Source: Prevotella sp. UBA2711 (GTDB lineage Bacteria > Bacteroidota > Bacteroidia > Bacteroidales > Bacteroidaceae). From it: a DNA stretch of 64,000 bases. Under the pieces are notes generated by a model, which saw only the letters and a list, made by a program, of their open reading frames with translations, did not search any database and was not told the DNA's origin. Positions 7,677-15,443 of the stretch are shown one piece after another. Both the position numbers and the translations under genes were made by a program. Each line of letters starts with the position of its first letter. Positions within the stretch are counted from its first letter, which is position 1. The stretch lies in assembly GCA_002354095.1 (NCBI GenBank), contig DEKX01000043.1:1-64000 (forward strand). Direction: 5' to 3'.

Positions 7677-8789
7677 TTAAAGTGTAATTTCTCCAGACCC
7701 AAGGCAGTGGTGGTGAATGTCATCATAAAGTACACAAAATTGGCCTGGAGCCACACCGTGGATAGGTGTTTCAGAGTGCACCATGAAAGTTCCGTTGCCT
7801 AAATCTTCTAATTTCGCCTGATGAAATTCTGGGGTATGGCGAATTTTGAAGGTAATGGTCGGGTAGTTGAGTAGTGATAGTTGGGTAGTGGGTGGAATAA
7901 GACTATGAAAATCCTTGAACATAAAATCTTTCTTATATGCCGTCTGTGGGTCATAACCCTTGCTGACATATAAAACATTCTGTTGCATGTCCTTTTTAAC
8001 GGCAAACCAAGGACCACCTCCAAATCCCAGTCCGTGACGCTGGCCGATGGTATGAAACCATAGTCCTTTGTGCTGACCGAGTTTTTTGCCTGTTTCCAGT
8101 TCTATTACATCGCCGGGATTTTCGCCTAAGAAGCGACGGATATAGTCGTTATAGTTGATTTTTCCCAAGAAACAGATGCCCTGCGAATCCTTTCGTTTGG
8201 CATTCACCAAGTGTTCGCGCTCGGCTATCTCGCGCACTTCCTCCTTCATCATGTGTCCGATGGGGAAAAGCGCTTTCTGCAATTGCCAGTCGTAAATCTG
8301 TGCCAGAAAGTCGGTCTGATCCTTTACGGGGTCAGGACTGGTGCAAAGCCATTTTTGCTGTTGGCTGTTGACTGAAGGGCTATCGCTCACAGCCTCTTCG
8401 GTCTGGGCATAGTGGCCTGTGGCAATGATGTCGTAGTCATGCCCGCGTTTTTCGTCAAAGGCCCCAAACTTGATGAGGCGGTTGCACATCACGTCAGGAT
8501 TAGGAGTCAGTCCTGCGCGTACCTTATTAATAGTATAGGCACTCACTTGGTCCCAATATTCTTTGTGGCAATCCACCACTTCCAACTTGCAACCGTACTT
8601 ATGACTGACGGCAGTAGCCATCTCCAAGTCCTCTTCTGACGAGCAATCCCACTCCTCCTTTTCCTCAGGACCAATCTTGATATAGAAACAATCCGGCTGT
8701 AGCCCCTGTCGCACCAATTCATAGAGCACTACAGAGCTGTCAACTCCACCGGAGAGTAATACGGCAATACGCTTGTCTTTCAGATTCAT
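7677..8789 (-). CDS. mnmA: tRNA-specific 2-thiouridylase MnmA
   Basis: This 370-residue enzyme adds sulfur to U34 of tRNA-Lys, tRNA-Glu and tRNA-Gln. The PP-loop SGGVDSS begins at residue 13. The two catalytic cysteines are visible at C102 (VMCNRLIKFGAFD) and C206 (DSQGICFLG), and the tRNA-binding motif ATGHYAQ is near 123. Two loops are encoded by imperfect heptanucleotide repeats: residues about 137-148 (SPSVNSQQQKW, around 8350-8385) and the stretch PTTQLSLLNYPT (7861-7895). Both sit where the family varies, so activity should be kept. Bacteroidota often have two MnmA-like genes, and which paralog this is cannot be decided here. Confidence 0.92.
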   Translation of the reverse strand: MNLKDKRIAVLLSGGVDSSVVLYELVRQGLQPDCFYIKIGPEEKEEWDCSSEEDLEMATAVSHKYGCKLEVVDCHKEYWDQVSAYTINKVRAGLTPNPDVMCNRLIKFGAFDEKRGHDYDIIATGHYAQTEEAVSDSPSVNSQQQKWLCTSPDPVKDQTDFLAQIYDWQLQKALFPIGHMMKEEVREIAEREHLVNAKRKDSQGICFLGKINYNDYIRRFLGENPGDVIELETGKKLGQHKGLWFHTIGQRHGLGFGGGPWFAVKKDMQQNVLYVSKGYDPQTAYKKDFMFKDFHSLIPPTTQLSLLNYPTITFKIRHTPEFHQAKLEDLGNGTFMVHSETPIHGVAPGQFCVLYDDIHHHCLGSGEITL

Positions 8790-8833
8790 GCTGCAAAATT
8801 ACTTAAATAATATTAAATACACAAATAAATCCA

Positions 8834-8863
8834 TTGTTATTTCAAAAAGAGTACATATCTTTG
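8834..8863 (+). promoter_or_regulatory. Promoter of the SPFH operon
   Basis: TTG at 8834-8836, 19 bases, then TATCTTTG at 8856-8863. A perfect 17-bp palindrome (8865-8881) follows at the expected transcription start and could be an operator. Confidence 0.65.
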
Positions 8864-8900
8864 CGATATCAAATTGATATCATTTTAAAAATACGACTTT

Positions 8901-9851
8901 ATGAAAGAAACTAAATTCAACGGAACGGTACTGAACGGCTTCATCATGCTGTTTGTTACATTGGCACTTTTCATTGCCGCCGTCGTGGGCATTGTTTTTG
9001 CAGTTATCGACTTGGATGCCTCAGATGGGGCCTGTGGCGGATGGCTGCTTGGCGGTAGTATCCTGCTTTTGATTATTGACATTATCTGCATGTGTAGTTT
9101 CCTGCAGTTGGAACCCAATGAGGCTCGCGTTATCACTTGGTTTGGAAAGTACAGCGGAACCTTTGCCGAAACGGGCTTCTACTGGATCAACCCCTTTTAT
9201 GGAACGAAGAAAGTAAGTCTGCGTGCTCGCAATCTGGATGCAGAACCCATTAAGGTGAACGACAAGACGGGTAACCCCATCATGATAGGTTTGGTGCTGG
9301 TTTGGAAACTGAAAGACACCTATAAGGCACTGTTTGAGGTTGATACCCAGACCATGGCAGCTAATCCCAATACGGTAGGCAGCGACACCAAGGGATTGAT
9401 GAATGCCTTGGAGCGATTCGTCCGTGTGCAGGGCGATGCAGCTCTTCGACAGGTTGCTGGTCAGTATGCTTACGACAATGATAATAATGAGCCGACACTG
9501 CGTTCGAATGCCGATGAAATCAACGAGCAGTTGGAGCAGAAACTCGACGAGCGTCTGGCTTTGGCAGGTATTGAGGTTGTTGAGGCTCGTATCAACTATC
9601 TGGCCTATGCCCCAGAGATTGCTGCCGTTATGTTGCGCCGTCAGCAGGCTGATGCCATCATCCAGGCTCGTGAAAAGATTGTGGAAGGTGCCGTTTCGAT
9701 GGTGAAGATGGCACTCAACAAGCTCTCTGACGAGAATATTGTAGAGCTCGATGATGACAAGAAAGCTGCTATGGTGAGCAATCTGCTCGTCGTACTCTGT
9801 GGTGATGATAATGCACAGCCCGTGGTAAATACTGGTACGTTAAATCATTAA
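8901..9851 (+). CDS. SPFH/band 7 (stomatin-prohibitin-like) membrane protein
   Basis: This 316-residue protein has two N-terminal membrane segments (about residues 11-36 and 47-66). An SPFH domain follows, starting LEPNEARVITWFGKYSGTF and including FYWINPFYGTKKVSLRARN. A helical region with AREKIVEGAVSMVKMAL comes last. SPFH proteins form large membrane-bound oligomers that organise membrane domains or protect proteases and channels. It heads a tightly packed set: its stop overlaps the Arc-type gene start by one base (TAATG), and DUF1648-type membrane proteins follow. The usual SPFH plus small RHH pairing in Bacteroidota suggests co-regulation, but the partner of this complex is unknown. Confidence 0.88.
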   Translation: MKETKFNGTVLNGFIMLFVTLALFIAAVVGIVFAVIDLDASDGACGGWLLGGSILLLIIDIICMCSFLQLEPNEARVITWFGKYSGTFAETGFYWINPFYGTKKVSLRARNLDAEPIKVNDKTGNPIMIGLVLVWKLKDTYKALFEVDTQTMAANPNTVGSDTKGLMNALERFVRVQGDAALRQVAGQYAYDNDNNEPTLRSNADEINEQLEQKLDERLALAGIEVVEARINYLAYAPEIAAVMLRRQQADAIIQAREKIVEGAVSMVKMALNKLSDENIVELDDDKKAAMVSNLLVVLCGDDNAQPVVNTGTLNH

Positions 9852-10024
9852 TGGCAGAAAAGGGTAACACCAAGAGTTTTATTCTGCGCGTTGATGCTGA
9901 CACCATGAATGCGATAGAGGCCTGGGCTGCTGACGAGTTCCGCAGCACCAACGGTCAGTTGCAATGGATTATCACAGAAGCATTGCGCAAAACTAACCGT
10001 CTGCCCAAAAAGAAGAAAGAATGA
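9851..10024 (+). CDS. Small Arc/ribbon-helix-helix DNA-binding protein
   Basis: This 57-residue ORF begins MAEKGNTKSFILRVDADT, continues MNAIEAWAADEFRSTNGQ and ends with the basic tail RLPKKKKE. The strand-helix-helix pattern (FILRVD, then two helices) fits the Arc/MetJ ribbon-helix-helix fold, so it is probably a dimeric DNA-binding regulator of its own operon. It overlaps the SPFH stop by one base and the next gene by four (ATGA). Its last eight codons lie inside a 72-bp exact direct repeat that recurs at 10502-10573, which is a sign of past tandem duplication. Confidence 0.7.
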   Translation: MAEKGNTKSFILRVDADTMNAIEAWAADEFRSTNGQLQWIITEALRKTNRLPKKKKE

Positions 10025-10069
10025 TGGAAGAAAAATTCAACATAAAAACAGTCAAGGTGTTGCGTACCA
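9998..10069 (+). repeat. 72-bp exact direct repeat, copy 1
   Basis: This stretch is identical to 10502-10573, base for base. It covers the last codons of the Arc gene and the first 16 codons of the first membrane-protein gene. Confidence 0.9.
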
Positions 10070-10452
10070 AAGAAGGCACCATCTTTGAGGCTGTGACGGT
10101 GATGGTATTAATTGTCTCATGGGTGATGGCACTCTTCTTCCATTGCTTATCGTCTAATGATGATGTCTTCAGTATGGCTGTCCTCACTGTCGTTTCATTA
10201 CTATTTCTATGGAGATGTTATTACAAGCCAGGGAGTATCAATATCACAGGTGTGAGTCTCAAGAACACTCGTCAAGTAGCCCTTGCCATCAGATTTGCCC
10301 GTATTGTGGCTCTGTGGCTGGCACTGCTTATGTTGACGCTGACTGTGATGGGTGCTAATCATCCTATGATGAAATCTACTGCTATCGGCTTTGTAATTGT
10401 CATAGGACTGATAGGTTTCTTCTTTATCTATATAATACAAAAAGCTGAATAA
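10021..10452 (+). CDS. Small multi-pass membrane protein, DUF1648-like paralog A
   Basis: This 143-residue protein starts MMEEKFNIKTVKVLRTKEG. About four hydrophobic segments follow (near residues 22-42, 49-65, 88-110 and 118-138). It is homologous along its length to the next large ORF: the first 16 residues are identical, then there is weaker similarity such as SINITGVSLKNTRQVALAIR against PVKITNIHQVELTIRSTRI. Unlike that paralog it lacks the PTHFDVSGKPNAYG motif, so its periplasmic loop is degenerate. It is the fourth-position product of a duplication and is probably a partner or relic of paralog B. The molecular role is unknown. Confidence 0.7.
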   Translation: MMEEKFNIKTVKVLRTKEGTIFEAVTVMVLIVSWVMALFFHCLSSNDDVFSMAVLTVVSLLFLWRCYYKPGSINITGVSLKNTRQVALAIRFARIVALWLALLMLTLTVMGANHPMMKSTAIGFVIVIGLIGFFFIYIIQKAE

Positions 10453-10456
10453 CGAT

Positions 10457-10528
10457 ATGATAGAACTACGTAACGAACAATTGACCATTCGCAAAGAGAA
10501 GCGTCTGCCCAAAAAGAAGAAAGAATGA
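10457..10528 (+). pseudogene. Chimeric 23-codon relic: epimerase start joined to Arc tail
   Basis: The ORF reads MIELRNEQLTIRKEK followed by RLPKKKKE and a stop. Its first half matches the start of the aldose epimerase at 11016 (MVELKNEQLSI). Its second half is the C-terminus of the Arc-like protein at 9851. It still shows the same ATGA overlap with the gene after it. It is best explained as the junction left by a tandem duplication of the unit from Arc tail to epimerase start. It may still be translated for coupling but is unlikely to be a functional protein. Confidence 0.7.
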
Positions 10529-10573
10529 TGGAAGAAAAATTCAACATAAAAACAGTCAAGGTGTTGCGTACCA
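10502..10573 (+). repeat. 72-bp exact direct repeat, copy 2
   Basis: Second copy of 9998-10069, offset by 504 bases. It covers the end of the chimeric relic and the first 16 codons of paralog B. Confidence 0.9.
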
Positions 10574-11010
10574 CAGAGGCAATGATCTTAGAGGTGGTGT
10601 TCGTTTTGACGGCCATTATTGTCTGGGGCATCATCATCTGGATGATACATCAGGCTCCAGACATCGTGCCCACCCATTTCGATGTCTCAGGCAAGCCAAA
10701 TGCCTACGGGTCGCCAGTAGGTATCGCCATTCCTTGCATCATCATGACAATAGCAGGTGTCGGACTGATGGTGCTGGCCTACTTTCCCCGTTTCATCAAC
10801 ATGCCTGTTAAGATTACCAATATCCATCAGGTAGAGTTGACTATCCGCAGCACTCGTATAGCAGCTATTACCCTTTTGCTACTGGCACTGGCTACGGTCT
10901 ATACAATGCTGGGTATGCCGACACCCTCACCCATCCCCATTTTGGCGGCCATCGGTCTGCTCTTCCTCGAAATCATTGTATTCTCAATACTCATCTATAA
11001 AGCAAAATAA
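10525..11010 (+). CDS. DUF1648-type membrane protein, paralog B
   Basis: This 161-residue protein has four hydrophobic segments. The extracytoplasmic motif VPTHFDVSGKPNAYGSP near residues 50-66 is the signature of DUF1648 (found in SdpI-like immunity and membrane proteins). Its first 16 residues are identical to paralog A because of the 72-bp repeat. It overlaps the chimeric relic by four bases and ends 5 bases before the aldose epimerase gene. In the family, DUF1648 proteins bind or sense toxins or envelope stress in a few studied cases. That role is not established here. Confidence 0.8.
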   Translation: MMEEKFNIKTVKVLRTTEAMILEVVFVLTAIIVWGIIIWMIHQAPDIVPTHFDVSGKPNAYGSPVGIAIPCIIMTIAGVGLMVLAYFPRFINMPVKITNIHQVELTIRSTRIAAITLLLLALATVYTMLGMPTPSPIPILAAIGLLFLEIIVFSILIYKAK

Positions 11011-11015
11011 AAACT

Positions 11016-11876
11016 ATGGTAGAATTAAAAAACGAACAACTCTCGATCGTCGTTTCGGAGAAAGGAGCCGAGCTCCAGAGTATTAAGGATGCCAGCGGCA
11101 AGGAATACCTCTGGCAGGCCGACCCCAAATTCTGGGGACGTCACTCACCAATACTTTTCCCTATCGTATGCTCCGTCAACAGTGAGACTTATCGAGTAGA
11201 TGGCAAAGAGTATCATCTGCCCCGCCATGGTTTCGCGCGTGATGCAGAGTTTAAACTGATTGCTCACAGCGACAGAAAGGTCACCTTCGCCCTCGAATCC
11301 TCCGAAGCGACAAAGAAAGTCTATCCGTACGACTTCACCCTCAGCGTCAGCTATGTGCTTGACGGTAATCAGATAGGTGTCATCTGGCACGTCCATAACA
11401 CGGATAAGCAGGAGATTCATTTCCAGATAGGCGGTCATCCAGCTTTCAACGTACCCGAAGGAAAGACCAGTGGCATCATCCGTCTTGACAACCAGGAGCC
11501 GATGGACGCCCTGCACAGCTATCCCGACAGTTCGCACTCGATGGACGAGGTGCCTTTCATGGAGGCCGAAGACGGTATTATCGAATTCTCAGAGAACACT
11601 TGGCGCAATGACTCCATCAAGATACATAAGAGTCAGTTGCATCGCGCCGAACTGCTGAATAAGGCGGGAGAGCCAGAGGTGACGGTCACCTTCAACACGC
11701 CTGTCGTCGCTTTCTGGAGCCCCTTTGGCAAACAGGCACCTTTTGTGTGTATCGAACCTTGGTATGGCATTGGCGACCCACGAGGCTTCGAAGGTGAGTT
11801 CAAAGATAAGCCCCTGATGAATCACTTGCAGCCAGGAGCGTCGTTTATGAGTAAATATTCAATAACAATAGGATAA
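11016..11876 (+). CDS. Aldose 1-epimerase family protein
   Basis: This 286-residue cytosolic protein is of the galactose-mutarotase-like fold. It starts MVELKNEQLSIVVSEKGAEL and carries LWQADPKFWGRHSPILFPIV, then HGFARD near residue 71 and QIGGHPAFNVP near residue 140. These contain the two histidines expected at the active site. FVCIEPWYGIGDP near the end holds the conserved catalytic Glu. The enzyme interconverts alpha and beta anomers of aldoses. It ends the SPFH cluster and is followed 4 bases later by a small secreted protein gene. Its own 5' end is echoed in the chimeric relic at 10457. Confidence 0.88.
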   Translation: MVELKNEQLSIVVSEKGAELQSIKDASGKEYLWQADPKFWGRHSPILFPIVCSVNSETYRVDGKEYHLPRHGFARDAEFKLIAHSDRKVTFALESSEATKKVYPYDFTLSVSYVLDGNQIGVIWHVHNTDKQEIHFQIGGHPAFNVPEGKTSGIIRLDNQEPMDALHSYPDSSHSMDEVPFMEAEDGIIEFSENTWRNDSIKIHKSQLHRAELLNKAGEPEVTVTFNTPVVAFWSPFGKQAPFVCIEPWYGIGDPRGFEGEFKDKPLMNHLQPGASFMSKYSITIG

Positions 11877-11880
11877 AAAG

Positions 11881-12357
11881 ATGATGAAAAAGATTTTATT
11901 TGTATGTCTGAGCCTCCTTCTTTGTTTGAGCAGTGAGGCACAAGAAATGAAAGGGCGTACCTATTTCAATGGTCACATGACAGTAACCCACCTGCTTAGT
12001 GAAAAGGAGGGTGAGACTGCTGAACAATGGAAGGAACGCTCTACGGTGATGAACGAAATCTTCTCGATGACGGTGACCATTGATTTTATCAGCAGTCACG
12101 ACATGCGTATGAAGATGAAGATCGTGATGGACAAAGAGCGTGCCAAGGAATTGGGCGTTAGCTGGGCTAACCGCAAGATGTGGCAGGCTGACCTTGTGCT
12201 GAAGACTAAGTTCTACAATTACAAGTCGCGCTACACGGCTTATAACAATATCATCACAATCGAGGATAACGGCTCGAAGATGATTCTCAGTAACGACGGT
12301 GAGACACTGTCAGTGGATGACAGCGATATGAAGGCTACGCTCAAGAGAATCAAGTAA
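11881..12357 (+). CDS. Small secreted protein of unknown function
   Basis: This 158-residue protein has a signal peptide (MMKKILFVCLSLLLCLSSEA, predicted cut before QEMKG). The mature part of about 138 residues alternates beta strands: GRTYFNGHMTVTH, then MTVTIDFISSHDMRMKMKIV, YNNIITIEDNGSKMILS and a C-terminal LKRIK. It resembles a small lipocalin-like or DUF4488-type secreted barrel in general pattern, but no family is recognised with certainty. It is probably cotranscribed with the aldose epimerase 4 bases upstream and converges on rsgA. Confidence 0.7.
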   Translation: MMKKILFVCLSLLLCLSSEAQEMKGRTYFNGHMTVTHLLSEKEGETAEQWKERSTVMNEIFSMTVTIDFISSHDMRMKMKIVMDKERAKELGVSWANRKMWQADLVLKTKFYNYKSRYTAYNNIITIEDNGSKMILSNDGETLSVDDSDMKATLKRIK

Positions 12358-12359
12358 GC

Positions 12360-13328
12360 TTAATAAGCCTCACGATACTTATTCTCATCCTTGTCTTCGA
12401 GCATGGAGAGATAACTTTGATAACGGCTCTCGGCGATGTAATGCTCGTCGAGAGCTTTTCTTACTGCACAGCCTGGTTCGTGTGTATGGGTGCAGTCAGA
12501 GAAGCGACACTGCTTGGAAAACTCAAAAATCTCCTTGAAATAACTCGTCAGTTCCTCTTTCTCCATGTCAAACGTACCGAATCCCTTGATACCCGGAGTG
12601 TCAATAAGAAATGAGGAATGAGAAGTGAGAAGTGAGGAATCACCGGCCAGTGGAATCATTTCCGAGAAGGTGGTGGTGTGCATACCCGTCTGGTGTGCTT
12701 CGCTGATGTCGGCTACCCGCTGGTTGGCATGTGGTGCCAAGCGGTTAATCAATGTTGACTTGCCCACACCGCTATTGCCGCTTAACAGGGTGATTTTACC
12801 TTCTAACAGCGGACGTAGTTTCTCTACGCCATCGCCCTCGGTGGCGGATATCTCGTGACATTCATAACCGATGGTCTCGTAGAGGTTGACCATCATTTCC
12901 TGATAATGGCGCTCTTCGTCCGTCAATAGGTCGGTTTTGTTGAAAGCAATGACTACGGGAATGCGATAAGCCTCGGCTGAGGCCAGAAAGCGGTCGATGA
13001 ACGTTGTGGATGTCTCTGGCTTTACCACCGTCACAATCAGCAATGCCTGATCGACATTAGCCGCCAGGATATGACTCTGTTTCGAGAGATTGATGCTCTT
13101 GCGGATAATGTAGTTGCGGCGGTCTTCAATCTCCGTAATAAAACATGCCCCCTCCTGACCTCCCCCCTTAGGGGATGAAATAGTAACCCTGTCGCCTACC
13201 GCAACAGGATTGGTACTTCGGATGCCGCGCAATCGGAAGTTACCCTTTATCTTACAATCGACAGTCAGTCCATCGTCCGTCAGGACGGTGTACCAACTGC
13301 CGGTATTCTTAATGACGAGTCCTTTCAT
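12360..13328 (-). CDS. rsgA: Ribosome small-subunit GTPase RsgA
   Basis: This 322-residue, circularly permuted GTPase helps late 30S maturation. It has an N-terminal OB domain, G4 (NKTD, 130-133), then G1 (GNSGVGKS, 184-191) and G3 (DTPG, 243-246). The zinc cluster is C272 onward (CRFSDC, then HTHEPGC). Two loops look inserted: SPKGGGQEGA (52-61), coded by an intergenic-type palindrome-like block, and GDSSLLTSHSSFLI (229-242), coded by five heptanucleotide repeats directly before G3. All nucleotide-binding motifs remain intact, so it should be functional. Its ATG abuts the frr stop, so the two are cotranscribed. Confidence 0.95.
   Translation of the reverse strand: MKGLVIKNTGSWYTVLTDDGLTVDCKIKGNFRLRGIRSTNPVAVGDRVTISSPKGGGQEGACFITEIEDRRNYIIRKSINLSKQSHILAANVDQALLIVTVVKPETSTTFIDRFLASAEAYRIPVVIAFNKTDLLTDEERHYQEMMVNLYETIGYECHEISATEGDGVEKLRPLLEGKITLLSGNSGVGKSTLINRLAPHANQRVADISEAHQTGMHTTTFSEMIPLAGDSSLLTSHSSFLIDTPGIKGFGTFDMEKEELTSYFKEIFEFSKQCRFSDCTHTHEPGCAVRKALDEHYIAESRYQSYLSMLEDKDENKYREAY
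12608..12642. repeat. Heptanucleotide repeat inside rsgA
   Basis: Five imperfect 7-mers of the type GARGTGA occur in tandem. They encode the extra residues just before the G3 motif of RsgA. Confidence 0.7.
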
Positions 13329-13889
13329 TTAGACTGTCATAATCTCCTTGTTCTTAGCCTCCATCAAGGCATCGAGCTTCTTGATATACTTATCGTGAAC
13401 CTTCTGCAGTTCCAGTTCGGCATCTTTCTCGTTATCCTCAGAGAGACCGTCCTTGATGGCTTTCTTCAGTTTTTCCTTAATGTCAGCACGCACATTGCGC
13501 ACCTCTACTTTGGCCTTTTCTGCTATTTTGTTGCACTGCTTTACCAGGTCGCGACGGCGCTCTTCGGTGGGCTGGGGAATACCCAGGCGGATAATCTCAC
13601 CGTTGTTCTCGGGAGTAATACCTACATCCGAGTCCATGATGGCCTTCTCGATGTCGCGAATCTGCTTCCTGTCCCAAGGCTTGATGGCAATGGTACGGGC
13701 ATCGGGGGTCGAGATGTTAGCAACTTGGTTCAAAGGAACTTTCGAACCGTAGGACTCTACACGTACGCCATCCAGAATGGCTACGTTGGCACGGCCGGCA
13801 CGAACGCGACTCAGTTCCTCTTCCAGGAACATGGCTGCCATCTCCATGCGCTCTTCAGCCGAAGCTAAGGTCTGTTTTACGTCTATCAT
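13329..13889 (-). CDS. frr: Ribosome recycling factor
   Basis: This 186-residue protein has the standard RRF length. With EF-G it splits post-termination ribosomes. Family hallmarks are RVRAGRANVAILDGVRVE near the start, ANISTPDARTIAIKPWD, LGIPQPTEERRRDLVKQ and the C-terminal coiled region ending LMEAKNKEIMTV. It lies directly upstream of rsgA with no intergenic base, which makes a two-gene ribosome-biogenesis and recycling operon. The start at 13889 gives the canonical short N-terminal helix. Confidence 0.97.
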   Translation of the reverse strand: MIDVKQTLASAEERMEMAAMFLEEELSRVRAGRANVAILDGVRVESYGSKVPLNQVANISTPDARTIAIKPWDRKQIRDIEKAIMDSDVGITPENNGEIIRLGIPQPTEERRRDLVKQCNKIAEKAKVEVRNVRADIKEKLKKAIKDGLSEDNEKDAELELQKVHDKYIKKLDALMEAKNKEIMTV

Positions 13890-13982
13890 AATATAAATGT
13901 ATTAATATCTTTCTGCAAAAGTAATAAAAATAATCGCATACACCAAACTTTCTGTTGATTTGTTTGTTGTTTGATGCCATAA

Positions 13983-15257
13983 TTACATCTGACACCCCTT
14001 ATTTAGCCGTTCTGCCAGTTCGTAGGCCATGCGGCTGTTGTGGTAGGGACAGTTCCAGTCGCTCACCTTGGGTTCGCGATTGGGGGTGCCGTCCGTATTC
14101 AGTCCCTTATACCAGCCTCCGTTCTTCGAGTCGATGAAGTGAGCCTTCACGTAGTCCCACGTATGCTGTGCTGCCTCGAAATATTTTTTGTTCCCTGTCA
14201 GTTGCCATGCATTAACGGCTCCGATAATGGTTTCACACTGTGGCCACCACGACATTCTCGGGCTGAATTTCCCATGCTCTTTTTCATAGCGCATGGCACC
14301 ATTGCTGTCCAATCCCTCCTTCAGAGCCGTCTCCGTCATTGCGATGGCTTGCGCTTCCACCTGCGCCTTCAACTGGCTGTCGCCCAAGGCGTTGGCAGCC
14401 TCACACATCAGCCAGGCAGTCTCGATGTCGTGTCCATACGAGTCCACTTCACCAATTGGGTTCCAGTCTTCATCGCAGAAAACGTTCAGATGTTTCCTTT
14501 CGGGTGCATAGAGTTTGGTGGTGAGCAGGTGAAGCAGCTCCTTCAGATTCGCCTCCAGTTCCTTGTTCTTCCACACTTGGTAGAGTGTGGTGTAGGCTTC
14601 CAACACGTGTATATGTGTGTTCATCGTCTTGGCAGCATCTGCCTGCCCGTCCACGCCACGCATATTGCTCTTGGTGTAGTCGCGTCCGAACGATTCGATA
14701 TAGCCCAGTTTCGCCTTGTCGTGTACCTTGCTTTCCAGTGTCTTATACAGGCTGATGGCTGTCTGCAGACTCCGTTTACAGCCTGTCGAACGGAAGTGTT
14801 CTGCCAATCCGTAAATGCCAAAGGCGCAGGCGTATGTCTGTTTGGTGGCATCCTTCATATTGCCATCACAGTCAACAGTCCAAAAGACACCTCCGAACTT
14901 CCGGTCAATAAAGTGATTGCAATAGTAATCGGCAGCACGGTCGGCTATCTGTCGGTAAGCGTCCAGTCCGTAATGGCGATAAGCCTTCGAGAAAGTCCAC
15001 AGAATGCGCGCATTGAGTACAGAGCCCTTGTCTGCCTGTCGGATGGGAGTTCCGTCGTTGAGCACAATGCCATAGAACCCGCCGTCGGGATCGACAGTCT
15101 TGTTCATCCAGAAGGGTAGGATGTTGTCCGTCAGATTCTGAGTGGTCTCTATGCGCAGCCGTTCAGTCTCCTGGGCAGATTGTGCCCGCATGGTTGTTAA
15201 AGTCAGCATCATTGCCACTAACCATGTAGCTCTCTTTGTTATACCATTTGCTTTCAT
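13983..15257 (-). CDS. Secreted AGE-family epimerase (cellobiose 2-epimerase-like)
   Basis: This 424-residue protein has a signal peptide (to about residue 26, MRAQSA) and an (alpha/alpha)6-barrel of the N-acylglucosamine 2-epimerase family. Hallmarks are FWMNKTVDPDGGFYG, NTHIHVLEAYTTLY, SYGHDIETAWL, MSWWPQCE and WNCPYHNSRMAYE. These hold the histidines and tryptophans used by cellobiose 2-epimerases, which turn the reducing glucose of beta-1,4-linked disaccharides into mannose. The signal peptide is notable because the well-studied enzymes are cytosolic; here action in the periplasm is inferred. The gene stands alone, with its own TATATTTG promoter at 15299-15306. Confidence 0.85.
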   Translation of the reverse strand: MKANGITKRATWLVAMMLTLTTMRAQSAQETERLRIETTQNLTDNILPFWMNKTVDPDGGFYGIVLNDGTPIRQADKGSVLNARILWTFSKAYRHYGLDAYRQIADRAADYYCNHFIDRKFGGVFWTVDCDGNMKDATKQTYACAFGIYGLAEHFRSTGCKRSLQTAISLYKTLESKVHDKAKLGYIESFGRDYTKSNMRGVDGQADAAKTMNTHIHVLEAYTTLYQVWKNKELEANLKELLHLLTTKLYAPERKHLNVFCDEDWNPIGEVDSYGHDIETAWLMCEAANALGDSQLKAQVEAQAIAMTETALKEGLDSNGAMRYEKEHGKFSPRMSWWPQCETIIGAVNAWQLTGNKKYFEAAQHTWDYVKAHFIDSKNGGWYKGLNTDGTPNREPKVSDWNCPYHNSRMAYELAERLNKGCQM

Positions 15258-15298
15258 TGTGTTGATCTTTCTTGATCGTTTCGGTTCTTATTTCCATG

Positions 15299-15306
15299 CA
15301 AATATA
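15299..15306 (-). promoter_or_regulatory. -7 element of the AGE-epimerase gene
   Basis: TATATTTG on the minus strand, about 42 bases before the ATG at 15257. The -33 element is not clear. Confidence 0.45.
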
Positions 15307-15357
15307 CAAATAAATCCTTAATTACCATACGAAATAAAAGTTTTTTCAGTTCTTCGC

Positions 15358-15388
15358 TTGCAAGTTGTATGAGGATTTTGTATCTTTG
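15358..15388 (+). promoter_or_regulatory. Promoter of dinB
   Basis: TTG at 15358-15360, 20 bases, then TATCTTTG at 15381-15388. The dinB ATG lies 55 bases downstream. Confidence 0.6.
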
Positions 15389-15443
15389 TCGCAAATTGGC
15401 TGAGGGAGTTGGATGGCATGATCACTTCGTCAGCTGACAGAAT

